Origin: Pseudomonadota bacterium
GTDB lineage: Bacteria; Pseudomonadota; Alphaproteobacteria; Rhizobiales; Devosiaceae
Length of the DNA stretch: 9,443 bases
Direction of reading: 5' to 3'
Assembly: GCA_023433985.1 (NCBI GenBank)
Contig: JAEYTN010000172.1
Coordinates: 1 to 9,443 of the forward strand
Shown: positions 1 to 6,599 of the stretch, one piece after another
Layout of the letters: each line of letters opens with the position of its first letter
Numbering within the stretch: the stretch's first letter is position 1
The notes under the pieces: generated by a model
What the model saw: the letters and a program-made list of their open reading frames with translations, nothing else
Databases searched by the model: none
What the model was told of the DNA's origin: nothing
Position numbers and translations under genes: made by a program

Positions 1-50
1 TGAACGAATATATCGACCCGCGCAGCCGGCTGCGGCGGATGGGGGCCTGA
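1..50 (+). CDS. ABC transporter permease, 3' end only (DppC/OppC type)
   Basis: Reading from base 3, the last 15 codons give NEYIDPRSRLRRMGA and a TGA stop at 48-50. A short tail of the form 'N-x-Y-x-D-P-R-x-R' is typical of the cytoplasmic C-terminus of DppC/OppC-type inner-membrane permeases, which form half of the transport channel. The stop lies 4 nt before the ATG of the first ATPase gene, as expected in an operon that continues permease - ATPase - ATPase. Only the tail is visible, so the assignment rests on this motif and on the neighbours. Confidence 0.6.
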   Translation, partial: NEYIDPRSRLRRMGA

Positions 51-54
51 CGGA

Positions 55-1080
55 ATGGCGAACGTGCTCGAGGTCCGGAACCTCAAGGCCTACTACCTGA
101 TGAACTATTTCGGCGTGTCCCGCGAAGTGCGGGCCGTCGACGACATCACCATGAGCATCGGGCGCAACGAGGTTTACGGCATCGCGGGCGAGAGCTCGTC
201 GGGCAAGACCAGTTTCATCAAGGTGCTGGCCGCGGCCATCCGGCCTCCGCTGCGGGTGGTCGGTGGCTCGGCGACCTATGATTTCGGCGATGGGCTCGAG
301 GTGGATGTGACCGCGGCGCGCGAGCAGGACATCGACGCGATCCGCTGGCGGCACCTCAGCTACATCATGCAGGGCTCGATGAGCGTGTTGAACCCGCTGC
401 GGCGCGTGGGCAAGGTCTTCGAGGACTTCGCAGCGCGACCGCTTGGGCTTTCGGGGTCGGCGTTCCGGCAGGCGGTGGTGGAGCATCTCGACCGGTTGAA
501 GCTCAGCCCGCAGGTGCTCAACGCCTATCCGCACGAGCTCTCGGGCGGCATGCGACAGCGCGTGACCATCGGGCTCGCGACGGTGTGCAAGCCGCAGTTC
601 ATCATCGCGGACGAGCCGACGACGGCGCTCGACGTGGTGGTGCAGAAGGACGTGCTGGGGCTGATCAAGAACCTGCAGGTAACGATGGGCTCGTCGATCG
701 TGTTCGTGACGCACGACATGAGCGTGCATGCCAACATCGCCGACCGGATCGGCATCATCTATGCGGGGCGGCTGGTGGAGGAAGGGCCGACGCGGCAAAT
801 CTTCACCGCGCCCAAGCATCCCTATACGGCGCATCTGGTGGCGAGCCTGCCGCGGATCGGCGACACGACGCGGCGACCGGCGCTGGAAGGTCGGCCGCCC
901 AGCCTCGCGGCGCCGCCGGCCGGATGCCGGTTCCATCCGCGCTGTCCGCTGGCGATCGACAAGTGCAAGACCGAGGTGCCGCCGCTCGAAACAGTCGGCG
1001 CGGGGCATCGCACGGCGTGCTGGCGATGGAAGGACGTGGAGCCGCTGGTGCCGGTCGGGAAGGCGGAGGTAACGGCATGA
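55..1080 (+). CDS. ABC transporter ATP-binding protein, OppD/DppD-like
   Basis: A 341-residue nucleotide-binding subunit of an Opp/Dpp-type importer, acting on the cytoplasmic face of the inner membrane to drive uptake by ATP hydrolysis. Visible motifs are Walker A GESSSGKT (45-52), Q-loop Gln106, signature LSGGMRQR (162-169), Walker B FIIADEP (182-188) and the H-loop His220. The C-terminal oligopeptide-transporter extension follows, starting at HPYT (255-258) and carrying Cys291, Cys297, Cys304 and Cys322. Four cysteines in this place are typical of the OppD/DppD half and may bind an iron-sulfur cluster. It begins 4 nt after the permease stop and overlaps the second ATPase gene by ATGA, so translation is probably coupled. 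The family serves peptides and, in many alpha-proteobacteria, oligosaccharides; the substrate is not shown here. Confidence 0.93.
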   Translation: MANVLEVRNLKAYYLMNYFGVSREVRAVDDITMSIGRNEVYGIAGESSSGKTSFIKVLAAAIRPPLRVVGGSATYDFGDGLEVDVTAAREQDIDAIRWRHLSYIMQGSMSVLNPLRRVGKVFEDFAARPLGLSGSAFRQAVVEHLDRLKLSPQVLNAYPHELSGGMRQRVTIGLATVCKPQFIIADEPTTALDVVVQKDVLGLIKNLQVTMGSSIVFVTHDMSVHANIADRIGIIYAGRLVEEGPTRQIFTAPKHPYTAHLVASLPRIGDTTRRPALEGRPPSLAAPPAGCRFHPRCPLAIDKCKTEVPPLETVGAGHRTACWRWKDVEPLVPVGKAEVTA

Positions 1081-1985
1081 GCGCGCTGCTCGAAGTCCGC
1101 GACGTCTCCAAGGTGTTCCATATCGGCGGGCTGCTGGCCCCGACGGCCGTGCGGGCGGTGGACGATGTGGATTTTTCCATCAGCGCCGACCGGCCGGAAA
1201 TCTTCACGATCATCGGCGAGAGCGGCTCGGGCAAGACGACGCTGGCGCGGATGATCCTGGGACTGGAGACCCCGTCGGGCGGGACAATCGCGTTCGACGG
1301 CCGACCGCTGGTGCATGCGAGCGGGGCGGAACGGCTGAAGTTCATGGCGAGCGTGCAGCCGGTGTTCCAGAACCCGTTCGAGGCGTTCAATCCCCTCAAG
1401 AAGGTGGATCGCTACCTCGACTCCACGGCGCGGCGGTTCCTCGGCCTCAGGGACAAGGCGGCGATCGACGGGGCGATGGACGGAGCGCTGCAGAAGGTGG
1501 GGCTGAGCCTCGCCGAGGTGGCGGGACGGTTTCCGCACGAGCTCTCGGGCGGGCAGTTGCAGCGCGTGGCGATCGCGCGGGCGCTTATCCCCAACCCGCG
1601 GCTGCTGATCGCCGACGAGCCGGTTTCAATGGTGGATGCGTCGCTGAGGATGGCGATCGTCAACCTACTGCGATCGTTGCGCGACGATTTCGGGGTGTCG
1701 GTGATCTACATCACGCACGACCTGGCGACGGCCTACTACATCTCGGACCGGCTGATCATCATGCAGAAGGGCAAGGTGGTGGAGATGGGGCCGGCGCGGG
1801 TGGTGCTCGACGCGCCCGAGCACGCCTATTCGCGGCTCCTGCGCTCGGCGGTGCTCGATACGGCCGATGCGGGGCATGGCAACCTCGCGACCGACCCGGA
1901 GCTGGCCTCGCTGGCTGCCGGGGTGGCGAGCCGGCAGGGGCGGCTGGAAGCGCGAGGGGATGGGCGGAGCGTGCGGGTCTACTGA
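1077..1985 (+). CDS. ABC transporter ATP-binding protein, OppF/DppF-like
   Basis: The second ATPase (302 residues) of the same importer, expected to pair with the preceding subunit as a heterodimer under the permeases. It shows Walker A GESGSGKT (47-54), Q-loop Gln98, signature LSGGQLQR (156-163), Walker B LLIADEP (176-182) and H-loop His214. Unlike its partner it lacks the C-terminal cysteine set: after a weak HAYSRLL match (249-255) only a short alanine-rich tail remains. The frame stays open upstream to 585, but homology starts at 1077, where the ATG overlaps the previous stop (ATGA) and follows GGAGGT (1065-1070) by 6 nt, so 1077 is chosen. The closing gene of the transporter operon; the next gene is convergent. 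Confidence 0.93.
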   Translation: MSALLEVRDVSKVFHIGGLLAPTAVRAVDDVDFSISADRPEIFTIIGESGSGKTTLARMILGLETPSGGTIAFDGRPLVHASGAERLKFMASVQPVFQNPFEAFNPLKKVDRYLDSTARRFLGLRDKAAIDGAMDGALQKVGLSLAEVAGRFPHELSGGQLQRVAIARALIPNPRLLIADEPVSMVDASLRMAIVNLLRSLRDDFGVSVIYITHDLATAYYISDRLIIMQKGKVVEMGPARVVLDAPEHAYSRLLRSAVLDTADAGHGNLATDPELASLAAGVASRQGRLEARGDGRSVRVY

Positions 1986-2045
1986 GGGGACGTCGCGGGC
2001 CCCTCACACTAGCTTTGCTACATCGCTTCGCCCCTAGCGACGCTA

Positions 2046-2068
2046 CCCTCTCCCCGGAGGGGCGAGGG
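2046..2068. repeat. GC-rich intergenic hairpin, REP-like
   Basis: CCCTC-T-CCCC, a 3-nt GGA loop, then GGGG-C-GAGGG form a 9-bp stem with one internal T-C mismatch. It lies in the 106-nt gap between two convergent genes. No T-run follows on either strand, so a rho-independent terminator is not well supported, although a role in 3'-end protection for either transcript is possible. Its composition resembles the other intergenic hairpins of this window (3595-3623, 6600-6626, 8251-8304), suggesting small dispersed palindromic elements. Confidence 0.5.
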
Positions 2069-2091
2069 GACGGGGTTGCGAGGGCGGCGAC

Positions 2092-2664
2092 CTAGATGGC
2101 CACCAGGCCTTCGCGGAGGATGATGGCGACGGCGTCGGCGCGGTTGCGGGCGCCGAGCTTTTCGAGGATCGCGGTGACGTGGAACTTGGCCGTGTGCACC
2201 GAGATATCGAGGGCGCGGGCGACCACCTTGTTGGAGGCGCCATCGACGAGGAGCTCGGCGACCTGGCGCTCGCGGAACGAGAGGTGCGGCAGCGGCGCTG
2301 ACGGGTCGCGCGTGGTTTCGCGCTCGCGGTCGAGGGCGTAGCCGGCGGCGAGGAGGGTCGCAGCGGCGAGGATCAGGCCGGGATCGAGCGTGTCGAGCAC
2401 GTTGCGACCGGCCCGCTCGGCGCCGACGCGGAGGACGCGGGCGGCGGAGGCGAAATCGCCCTCGCCGACGGGGCGATCGGAGATGACCACCGCCGCCTCG
2501 TCGGGCTCGGCCTCGTAAAGGTCGTGGCGGCCCTGCACGATGGTGCGCAGGACCTGTTCGAGGGCGATGTCGCCGAGGTCGAAGCCGATGCCGGCCTGGG
2601 CCGAGGCGAGGACCGTGCTAGCCGCGCGGGCGCTCGCCGATAGTGACGTCGAGTTCCAATGCAT
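2092..2664 (-). CDS. LuxR-type HTH regulator with degenerate receiver-like domain
   Basis: About 190 residues. Counting from the ATG at 2664, residues 1-115 look like a worn receiver domain. A strand 'VVISD' (59-63) ends in an aspartate at the place of a phospho-acceptor, but the acidic pair normally found after strand 1 is absent, so phosphorylation is doubtful. Residues 127-190 form a clear LuxR/NarL DNA-binding domain: LSFRERQVAELL, then GASNKVVARALDISVHTAKF as scaffold and recognition helices. A GTG at 2670 is an alternative start; no start codon lies just after the upstream stop, so the gene overlaps the end of the pseudoprotease gene by 47 nt on the same strand. That overlap implies joint transcription. 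Probably a DNA-binding regulator of the neighbouring protease-like genes, by inference from position. Confidence 0.85.
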   Translation of the reverse strand: MHWNSTSLSASARAASTVLASAQAGIGFDLGDIALEQVLRTIVQGRHDLYEAEPDEAAVVISDRPVGEGDFASAARVLRVGAERAGRNVLDTLDPGLILAAATLLAAGYALDRERETTRDPSAPLPHLSFRERQVAELLVDGASNKVVARALDISVHTAKFHVTAILEKLGARNRADAVAIILREGLVAI

Positions 2665-3475
2665 TGCCACCGCGCAGTACTCCCAGTTTTTGTGATTGAC
2701 CTACTGTGCCGCCGACCAGCCGGTCGGCTACGTCGGCAACGGTGGCCACCGTTTCACCACCCCATGTGGTGATGATGTCGCCGACAAGGAAGCCCCCCTT
2801 TGCCGCGGGGCTGTCGGGCTCGAGGCCGACGACGATGGCGCCACCGCCCTGCCCTACCGGATGCAGGCTGACGCCGAGCCAGCCGCGCGGCACGTAGCCT
2901 TTTTCGCTGAGCGTGGCGACAGCGCGAGCAATGGTGCTCGCCGGGATGGCGAGAGTGCGGCGGCGCACGCCGTTCACCGCCATGCCGATGAGGCTGCCAT
3001 CGGGCGCCACCACGGCACCGCCCTCGGCGCGCGAGGAGAGGCGCAGGCCGAGGGTGAGGCGGGCGTCGATTTCGCCGCCGCGCATCGAGCGCCAGGCGGG
3101 GCCGACTTCGCTGACCGAGGTGAGCGAGGAGAGGACCGAGCCATCGCCGCGGCCGACAAGGAGGGCGAGGGAGCCGGCCGCCGGGACGGAGGCGGCAGTC
3201 CACTCGGGGAAGTCGCCGGAGTCGAACCTCAGGAGCGCGACGTCGGTGGAGGGGTCGCGGCCGGCGAGCGTCGCGGTGACGGTGGCTCCGGCGGGGGTGA
3301 GGAGCTCGGCTTCGTCGTCGGCGTCGAGCGCCTCGTGAGCGGTGACGGCGAGGCCGGTGCGCCAGATGAACCCGGAAACGGTGGCGCCGTTCGGGTTGCG
3401 CACGGCGACCGTGCGGCGGCCGGCTTCGGCGGTGAGGGCGGCGAGGGCGTTGGAGAGGGGGAGGAGTTCGGACAT
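2618..3475 (-). CDS. Trypsin-fold (DegP-like) PDZ protein lacking the catalytic serine; pseudoprotease
   Basis: A 285-residue protein with an S1C (HtrA/DegP)-type fold (about 20-180) and one PDZ domain (about 197-280; GWLGVSL then GLEPDSPAAKGGFLVGDII). The catalytic histidine (TAHEAL, His47) and aspartate (STDVALL, Asp78) are in place. The nucleophile motif GNSGGALV of active relatives is replaced by RAEGGAVV: Glu151 (codon at 3023-3025) stands where serine should be, and the glycine and asparagine before it have also gone. Proteolysis is therefore unlikely; peptide binding through the PDZ domain or a regulatory role is more plausible. No signal peptide is visible, so it is probably cytoplasmic. 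The frame is open to 3601, but the ATG at 3475 (MSELLPL) begins the recognisable protein. It is divergent from the active paralogue at 3736 and shares a 47-nt overlap with the LuxR-type gene. Confidence 0.88.
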   Translation of the reverse strand: MSELLPLSNALAALTAEAGRRTVAVRNPNGATVSGFIWRTGLAVTAHEALDADDEAELLTPAGATVTATLAGRDPSTDVALLRFDSGDFPEWTAASVPAAGSLALLVGRGDGSVLSSLTSVSEVGPAWRSMRGGEIDARLTLGLRLSSRAEGGAVVAPDGSLIGMAVNGVRRRTLAIPASTIARAVATLSEKGYVPRGWLGVSLHPVGQGGGAIVVGLEPDSPAAKGGFLVGDIITTWGGETVATVADVADRLVGGTVGQSQKLGVLRGGNALELDVTIGERPRG

Positions 3476-3521
3476 CGGCGGTTCCGACTGGGTTGGGGTG
3501 TTGGGGAGAAGGTGCGCCCGT

Positions 3522-3546
3522 GCTGCCCGGCGGGAAAGCTGCCCGG
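3522..3546. promoter_or_regulatory. Direct repeat of GCTGCCCGG in a divergent promoter region
   Basis: GCTGCCCGG occurs at 3522-3530 and again at 3538-3546, a spacing of 16 nt. The gap between the divergent pseudoprotease and protease genes (3476-3735) also holds the perfect palindrome GGCAGCTGCC at 3670-3679, which shares the GCTGCC core. Sites of this sort could bind a regulator, for instance the nearby LuxR-type protein, but the core is short and GC-rich and could recur by chance. I see no convincing sigma-70 boxes in this gap. Confidence 0.2.
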
Positions 3547-3594
3547 TTGGGTGGGGGGCGGTGCTACACTTGGACGGGGTGAGCGTGGCCGCCC

Positions 3595-3623
3595 CCTCCA
3601 CCCCCCCGCTGACGGGGTGGAGG
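3595..3623. repeat. Perfect 10-bp GC-rich hairpin in a divergent intergenic gap
   Basis: CCTCCACCCC (3595-3604) and GGGGTGGAGG (3614-3623) pair perfectly around a 9-nt loop. The outer arms, CCCCCTCCACC and GGTGGAGGA, recur at 8251-8305 in another intergenic gap, which marks this as a copy of a dispersed element and not a gene-specific terminator. It lies upstream of both genes, where a terminator would have no obvious purpose. Confidence 0.55.
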
Positions 3624-3735
3624 ACCCAGTTGGCGTTCGTGCTCCCCCTCGTCGTTCACTCCCCATTCGGGCAGCTGCCGGGGGTCAGGTGCGGCGACCA
3701 CTTAAGCGGTGTTCCTCCCTCGGAGCCTCCGGCCC

Positions 3736-4680
3736 ATGCTTGCACCTGCCCATCGTGATGACGACCGACTGCTCGATGCCTATTCGGCGACCGTTTCGGC
3801 GGTGGCTGAGGGCGTGGGACCGGCGGTGGCAATGGTCGCGACGGAAGGGAAAGGGCATGGGTCGGGGGTGGTGATCTCCAATGACGGGCTGGTGGTGACC
3901 AACTCGCATGTGGTGGGTAAGGCGAAGACGGTGACGGTCAGCCTGCCGGACGGGCATCGGCTGGGGGCACGGGTGCTCGGCACCGATCCGGATACGGACC
4001 TTGCGATCCTGAAGGCGGATGGAAGCGCGTTGCAGGTGGCGGAGCTGGGGGATTCCTCCACGCTCCGGCGCGGACAGATCGCGATTGTGATCGGCAACCC
4101 GCTGGGGTTCGAGTCCACGGTGACGGCGGGGGTGATCTCGGCGCTGGGGCGGAGCCTCCGCTCGCCGAGCGGGCGGCCGATCGAGGACGTGATCCAGACC
4201 GATGCGGCGCTGAACCCGGGCAACTCGGGCGGTGCGCTGGTTTCGAGCCTGGGCGAGGTGATCGGGGTCAATACGGCGATGATCGACGGGGCGCAGGGCA
4301 TCTGCTTTGCGGTGGCGAGCAACGCGGTGCGGCTGGTGCTGTCCGAAGTGCTGCAGCACGGGGCCGTGAGGCGGGCCTGGCTGGGCGTCGGCGCGGACAG
4401 CGTGAACCTGCCGCGGCGGGTGGCGGACGCGGCGCAACTGACGACGCATAGTGCGGCGGTGCTGCATTCGATCGTGCCGGGCGGGCCGGCGGCGCGGGCC
4501 GGGGTGCGCGAGGGCGACGTGCTGCTGAGCCTCGACGGCCGGGCGGTGGAAGGGCCGGGACCGTTGCTGCGGATGCTGACCGCGGATGCGATCGGGCGGG
4601 TGGTGCGGCTCAAGCTGCTGCGGGCCGGCCGACTGCTCGAGCTCGAGGTGGCGCTGACGCAGCGGCCCACCGAACACTAG
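3736..4680 (+). CDS. Trypsin-like serine protease with PDZ domain (HtrA/DegP family, S1C)
   Basis: A 314-residue serine endopeptidase with an intact triad: His58 in TNSHVV, Asp88 in DPDTDLAIL and Ser164 in GNSGGALV. The protease domain spans about 15-205. A single PDZ domain (about 213-306; WLGVGAD, then SIVPGGPAARAGVREGDVLL) follows and normally reads peptide ends or gates activity. No signal peptide or membrane segment is visible at the N-terminus, unlike classical periplasmic DegP, so it is probably cytoplasmic or exported by a route I cannot see. The ATG at 3736 follows GGAG (3722-3725) by 10 nt; an in-frame GTG at 3709 is less likely. It is divergent from the serine-less paralogue, suggesting duplication followed by specialisation, perhaps as an active/inactive partnership. 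Confidence 0.9.
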   Translation: MLAPAHRDDDRLLDAYSATVSAVAEGVGPAVAMVATEGKGHGSGVVISNDGLVVTNSHVVGKAKTVTVSLPDGHRLGARVLGTDPDTDLAILKADGSALQVAELGDSSTLRRGQIAIVIGNPLGFESTVTAGVISALGRSLRSPSGRPIEDVIQTDAALNPGNSGGALVSSLGEVIGVNTAMIDGAQGICFAVASNAVRLVLSEVLQHGAVRRAWLGVGADSVNLPRRVADAAQLTTHSAAVLHSIVPGGPAARAGVREGDVLLSLDGRAVEGPGPLLRMLTADAIGRVVRLKLLRAGRLLELEVALTQRPTEH

Positions 4681-4694
4681 CCCGCCTTGCGGGC
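4680..4694 (+). terminator. Short hairpin at the stop codon of the protease gene
   Basis: GCCCGC, a CTT loop and GCGGGC form a perfect 6-bp stem that starts on the last base of the stop codon. It is followed only by a loosely pyrimidine-rich stretch with no T-run, so as a terminator it would be weak. Confidence 0.3.
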
Positions 4695-4711
4695 GCCATC
4701 GCCCTCCTCTA

Positions 4712-4729
4712 GCGTCCGCGGCCGGACGC
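4712..4729 (+). promoter_or_regulatory. Leader hairpin just upstream of the cupin ribosome-binding site
   Basis: GCGTCCG and CGGACGC pair perfectly around a 4-nt CGGC loop. The stem ends 5 nt before the AGGGAG ribosome-binding site of the cupin gene. With no T-run it is not a standard terminator; it could stabilise the 5' end of the cupin message or form part of its leader. Confidence 0.3.
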
Positions 4730-4746
4730 AGGACAGGGAGATGGCG

Positions 4747-5118
4747 ATGGCCGAGTGCAAGGTGATCCGGGGTGGCGAAGGGTTCCGCGGCAAGCAGGGA
4801 CTCGACTATTTCGCCGGGGTTTCGGCGGAATCGGCAGGGTCGCAGGGCATCTGCATGCACCTGCTGGTGATGCCGCCGGGGGCCGAGGCGAAGCCGCACT
4901 ACCACGAGAACCACGAAACCGCGATCTACATGCTCGAAGGCAGCACCTCGTTCCGGCATGGGCCGAAGCTCGAGTTCCTCGACCATGTTGATGAGGGCGA
5001 CTTCGTCTACATCCCCGCCGGCGTGCCGCACCAGCCGTTCAACCCCACCGACAAGGTGGCGCGGGCGCTGATTGCGCGGACCGACCCGAACGAGCAGGAA
5101 AGCGTGGTGCTGCTGTGA
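4747..5118 (+). CDS. Single-domain cupin protein
   Basis: A 123-residue small beta-barrel protein with both cupin motifs in textbook form. Motif 1 runs from Gly45 through His51, His53 and Glu57 to Gly64 ([16 protein letters not shown]). Motif 2 runs from Gly84 through Pro90, Gly92 and His95 to Asn99 ([16 protein letters not shown]). The three histidines and the glutamate form the usual divalent-metal site, so an enzyme (isomerase, dioxygenase or similar) or a metal-dependent sugar sensor is possible; the reaction cannot be read from the sequence. The ATG at 4747 lies 6 nt after AGGGAG and is preferred; an ATG at 4741 adds two residues. The stop overlaps the start of the TIM-barrel gene (GTGA), so the two are co-translated and may act on the same small molecule. 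Confidence 0.87.
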   Translation: MAECKVIRGGEGFRGKQGLDYFAGVSAESAGSQGICMHLLVMPPGAEAKPHYHENHETAIYMLEGSTSFRHGPKLEFLDHVDEGDFVYIPAGVPHQPFNPTDKVARALIARTDPNEQESVVLL

Positions 5119-5945
5119 CGCAGAAGCTGCTGGTGCTGCAATCGCTCTGGACCATGGGCGGGCTCAAGGATGCGTCGGCGGAGCGGCCGCTCGAAGAAAA
5201 CGTGACGACCATAGCGGCGGCCGGGTTCGATGGGCTCGGGGCGCTGTGGCTCGACCGGGGGGAGGCACGGCGGGTGTCGGAACTGGCCCGGGGTGCCGGG
5301 CTGGTGGTCGAGGGGCTGTGCTTTCCGACCGATGTGGAGAGCCTGAAGCCGGCGCTCGAATGGGGCGCGGAGTTCGGCGTGCATCACATCAACATCCAGC
5401 CACAGCTGCGGCCGCGGAAGCTCGCCGACGCGGCGAGGGTGGCCGAGGGGTGGATGCGGCTGGCGGAGGACGTGGACTTCCCGGTGCTGGTGGAGACGCA
5501 TCGCGACCGGATGACGAACGACCTGCTGTTCACGCTCGACCTGCTCGAAGCCGTGCCTGAGCTCAGGCTGCTGGCGGACCTGTCGCACTACGTGGTGGGG
5601 CGGGAGATCACGCTGCCGGTCAGCGCCGAGACAGAGGCGCGGATCGCCACCGTGCTCGGCCGAAGCTGGGCGTTCCACGGCCGGGTGGCATCGAGCGAGC
5701 AGGTGCAGCTGCCGTTGGGCTACCCGCAGCATGCGCCGTGGATCGAGCAGTTCACCGCGTGGTGGCGACAGGGATTTGCAGACTGGAAACGGCGGGCCGG
5801 CCCGGATGGGGAACTCAGCTTCCTGTGCGAACTCGGGCCGCAACCCTATGCGATCTCGGGGCCGGATGGGGCGGACCTGACCGACCGGTGGGCGGAGTCG
5901 TTGCAGTTGCGCGACATTGCGCGATCGGCCTGGTCCGACGCCTGA
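5115..5945 (+). CDS. Sugar phosphate isomerase/epimerase-like TIM-barrel protein
   Basis: A 276-residue member of the xylose-isomerase-like TIM-barrel superfamily, which also includes AP endonuclease 2, hexulose epimerases and inosose dehydratases. Four candidate metal ligands sit at strand ends in the expected order: Glu127 (LVETHRDR), Asp155 ([10 protein letters not shown]), His188 (AFHGRVAS) and Glu239 (LCELGPQPY). The start is a GTG at 5115 overlapping the cupin stop, which lies inside the cupin's last codons and supports translational coupling. Length and ligands fit an active metalloenzyme acting on a sugar or polyol. The exact substrate is unknown; the surrounding sugar-type importer and dehydrogenase make carbohydrate metabolism the likeliest setting. 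Confidence 0.85.
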   Translation: MTQKLLVLQSLWTMGGLKDASAERPLEENVTTIAAAGFDGLGALWLDRGEARRVSELARGAGLVVEGLCFPTDVESLKPALEWGAEFGVHHINIQPQLRPRKLADAARVAEGWMRLAEDVDFPVLVETHRDRMTNDLLFTLDLLEAVPELRLLADLSHYVVGREITLPVSAETEARIATVLGRSWAFHGRVASSEQVQLPLGYPQHAPWIEQFTAWWRQGFADWKRRAGPDGELSFLCELGPQPYAISGPDGADLTDRWAESLQLRDIARSAWSDA

Positions 5946-5952
5946 TTTCACG

Positions 5953-5984
5953 GGAACCAATATCGCTCGGCGGCCATTGGTTTT
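5953..5984 (+). terminator. Inverted repeat AACCAAT/ATTGGTT after the isomerase gene
   Basis: AACCAAT (5955-5961) and ATTGGTT (5976-5982) pair around a 14-nt loop, extendable by two G-T pairs, and the 3' arm ends in TTTT. It begins 7 nt after the isomerase stop and ends just before the AAGGAG of the next gene. It could be a weak terminator or attenuator of the cupin-isomerase unit, or an operator for the small-gene pair. It is also unusually AT-rich for this window. Confidence 0.35.
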
Positions 5985-6003
5985 CGTCCAAGGAGACGAA
6001 GCC

Positions 6004-6261
6004 ATGGCGTTCGACAATCTTGTAAGCAGAGCCGGCGGCAAGGATGCGCTGATGCCGATGCAGATCGCGCATAACCCGCTGCTGACGGCTCGCGAGAAGC
6101 TCGACCTGCTCAACCGGCTGAAGGCCGAAGTGACCGGCGCTCTCGAGAACAGCGAGGACCTGGGGCTGAGCCCGGGCGACATCGAGGAAGCGATCCAGGA
6201 GGTCAAGGTCGACGTGCAGAACGGCGTCGGCGAGGAAACCGTACTGAGGGGAGACAACTGA
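6004..6261 (+). CDS. Small hypothetical protein, 85 residues
   Basis: I do not recognise a family. The protein is hydrophilic and mostly helical by composition, with no signal peptide, membrane segment or cysteine. After a short start (MAFDNLVSRAGGKDALMPMQ) the middle, about 25-72, is a run of charged helices: LLTAREKLDLLNRLKAEV, then LSPGDIEEAIQEVKVDV. A strong AAGGAG (5990-5995) lies 8 nt before the ATG, and the frame lacks any homologous-looking extension upstream, so 6004 is a confident start. The stop overlaps the next gene's ATG by one base (TGATG), so the two are almost certainly co-translated and may form a complex at the membrane. Confidence 0.8.
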   Translation: MAFDNLVSRAGGKDALMPMQIAHNPLLTAREKLDLLNRLKAEVTGALENSEDLGLSPGDIEEAIQEVKVDVQNGVGEETVLRGDN

Positions 6262-6557
6262 TGGCGACCATCGAGCATACGCATGAGCCGAAGGTGGCTC
6301 GGGTCGACGCGCTGATCGACGAGAACGGCTCGCAGCTGGACGTGCCGGACGATTCCGCACTGAAGGTCGCCACGGATGTGGAGCAGACGGTCGGTGCCAC
6401 CGGGCCGAGCAACTGGTGGCGGATCGGGTTGATAGCCGTCGGTATCGTGGCGGCGATCTTGCTGGCGCTGCAGCTGATGGGCGGCAATACGGGAACCGAG
6501 ATGATCCCCGGCACGCCGACCGCGGCGCCACAGAGCGAGACGCAGACCGGGCAGTGA
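6261..6557 (+). CDS. Small single-pass membrane protein, hypothetical
   Basis: 98 residues of unknown family. Residues 1-50 are acidic and polar, 55-73 (IGLIAVGIVAAILLALQLM) form one clear transmembrane helix preceded by WWR, and the tail (74-98) is rich in Thr, Pro and Gln. The N-terminal half carries no signal peptide, so the polar half is probably cytoplasmic with the short tail outside, or the reverse. GAGGGGAG (6246-6253) lies 7 nt before the ATG, which overlaps the preceding stop. It ends the + strand unit; the next gene is convergent. A role as a small membrane partner of the 85-residue protein is inferred only from the overlap. Confidence 0.8.
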   Translation: MATIEHTHEPKVARVDALIDENGSQLDVPDDSALKVATDVEQTVGATGPSNWWRIGLIAVGIVAAILLALQLMGGNTGTEMIPGTPTAAPQSETQTGQ

Positions 6558-6599
6558 GGCCGCAGACCGCGGCTGCTGGACGCGTCATCAGGTTGCTGC

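Noticed and set aside
585..1985. A 466-codon + strand frame that would extend the second ATPase upstream
   Set aside because: The part before 1077 is antisense-like, Ala/Arg-rich and lies over the first ATPase in another frame; the ATGA overlap and ribosome-binding site fix the start at 1077.
3476..3601. A 42-residue N-terminal extension of the pseudoprotease
   Set aside because: The extension is unlike a signal peptide and spans a dispersed palindrome; the protein family begins at MSELLPL (3475).
2696..3874. A 392-codon + strand frame
   Set aside because: Shadow of the pseudoprotease gene, Gly/Ala/Glu-rich, with no motif.
3685..5031. A 448-codon - strand frame
   Set aside because: Low-complexity His/Arg/Pro-rich translation opposite the confirmed protease and cupin genes; a GC-driven shadow.
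5007..6284. A 425-codon - strand frame
   Set aside because: Lies opposite the isomerase and small-gene pair; the translation has no recognisable domain and is rich in Arg, Pro and Leu.
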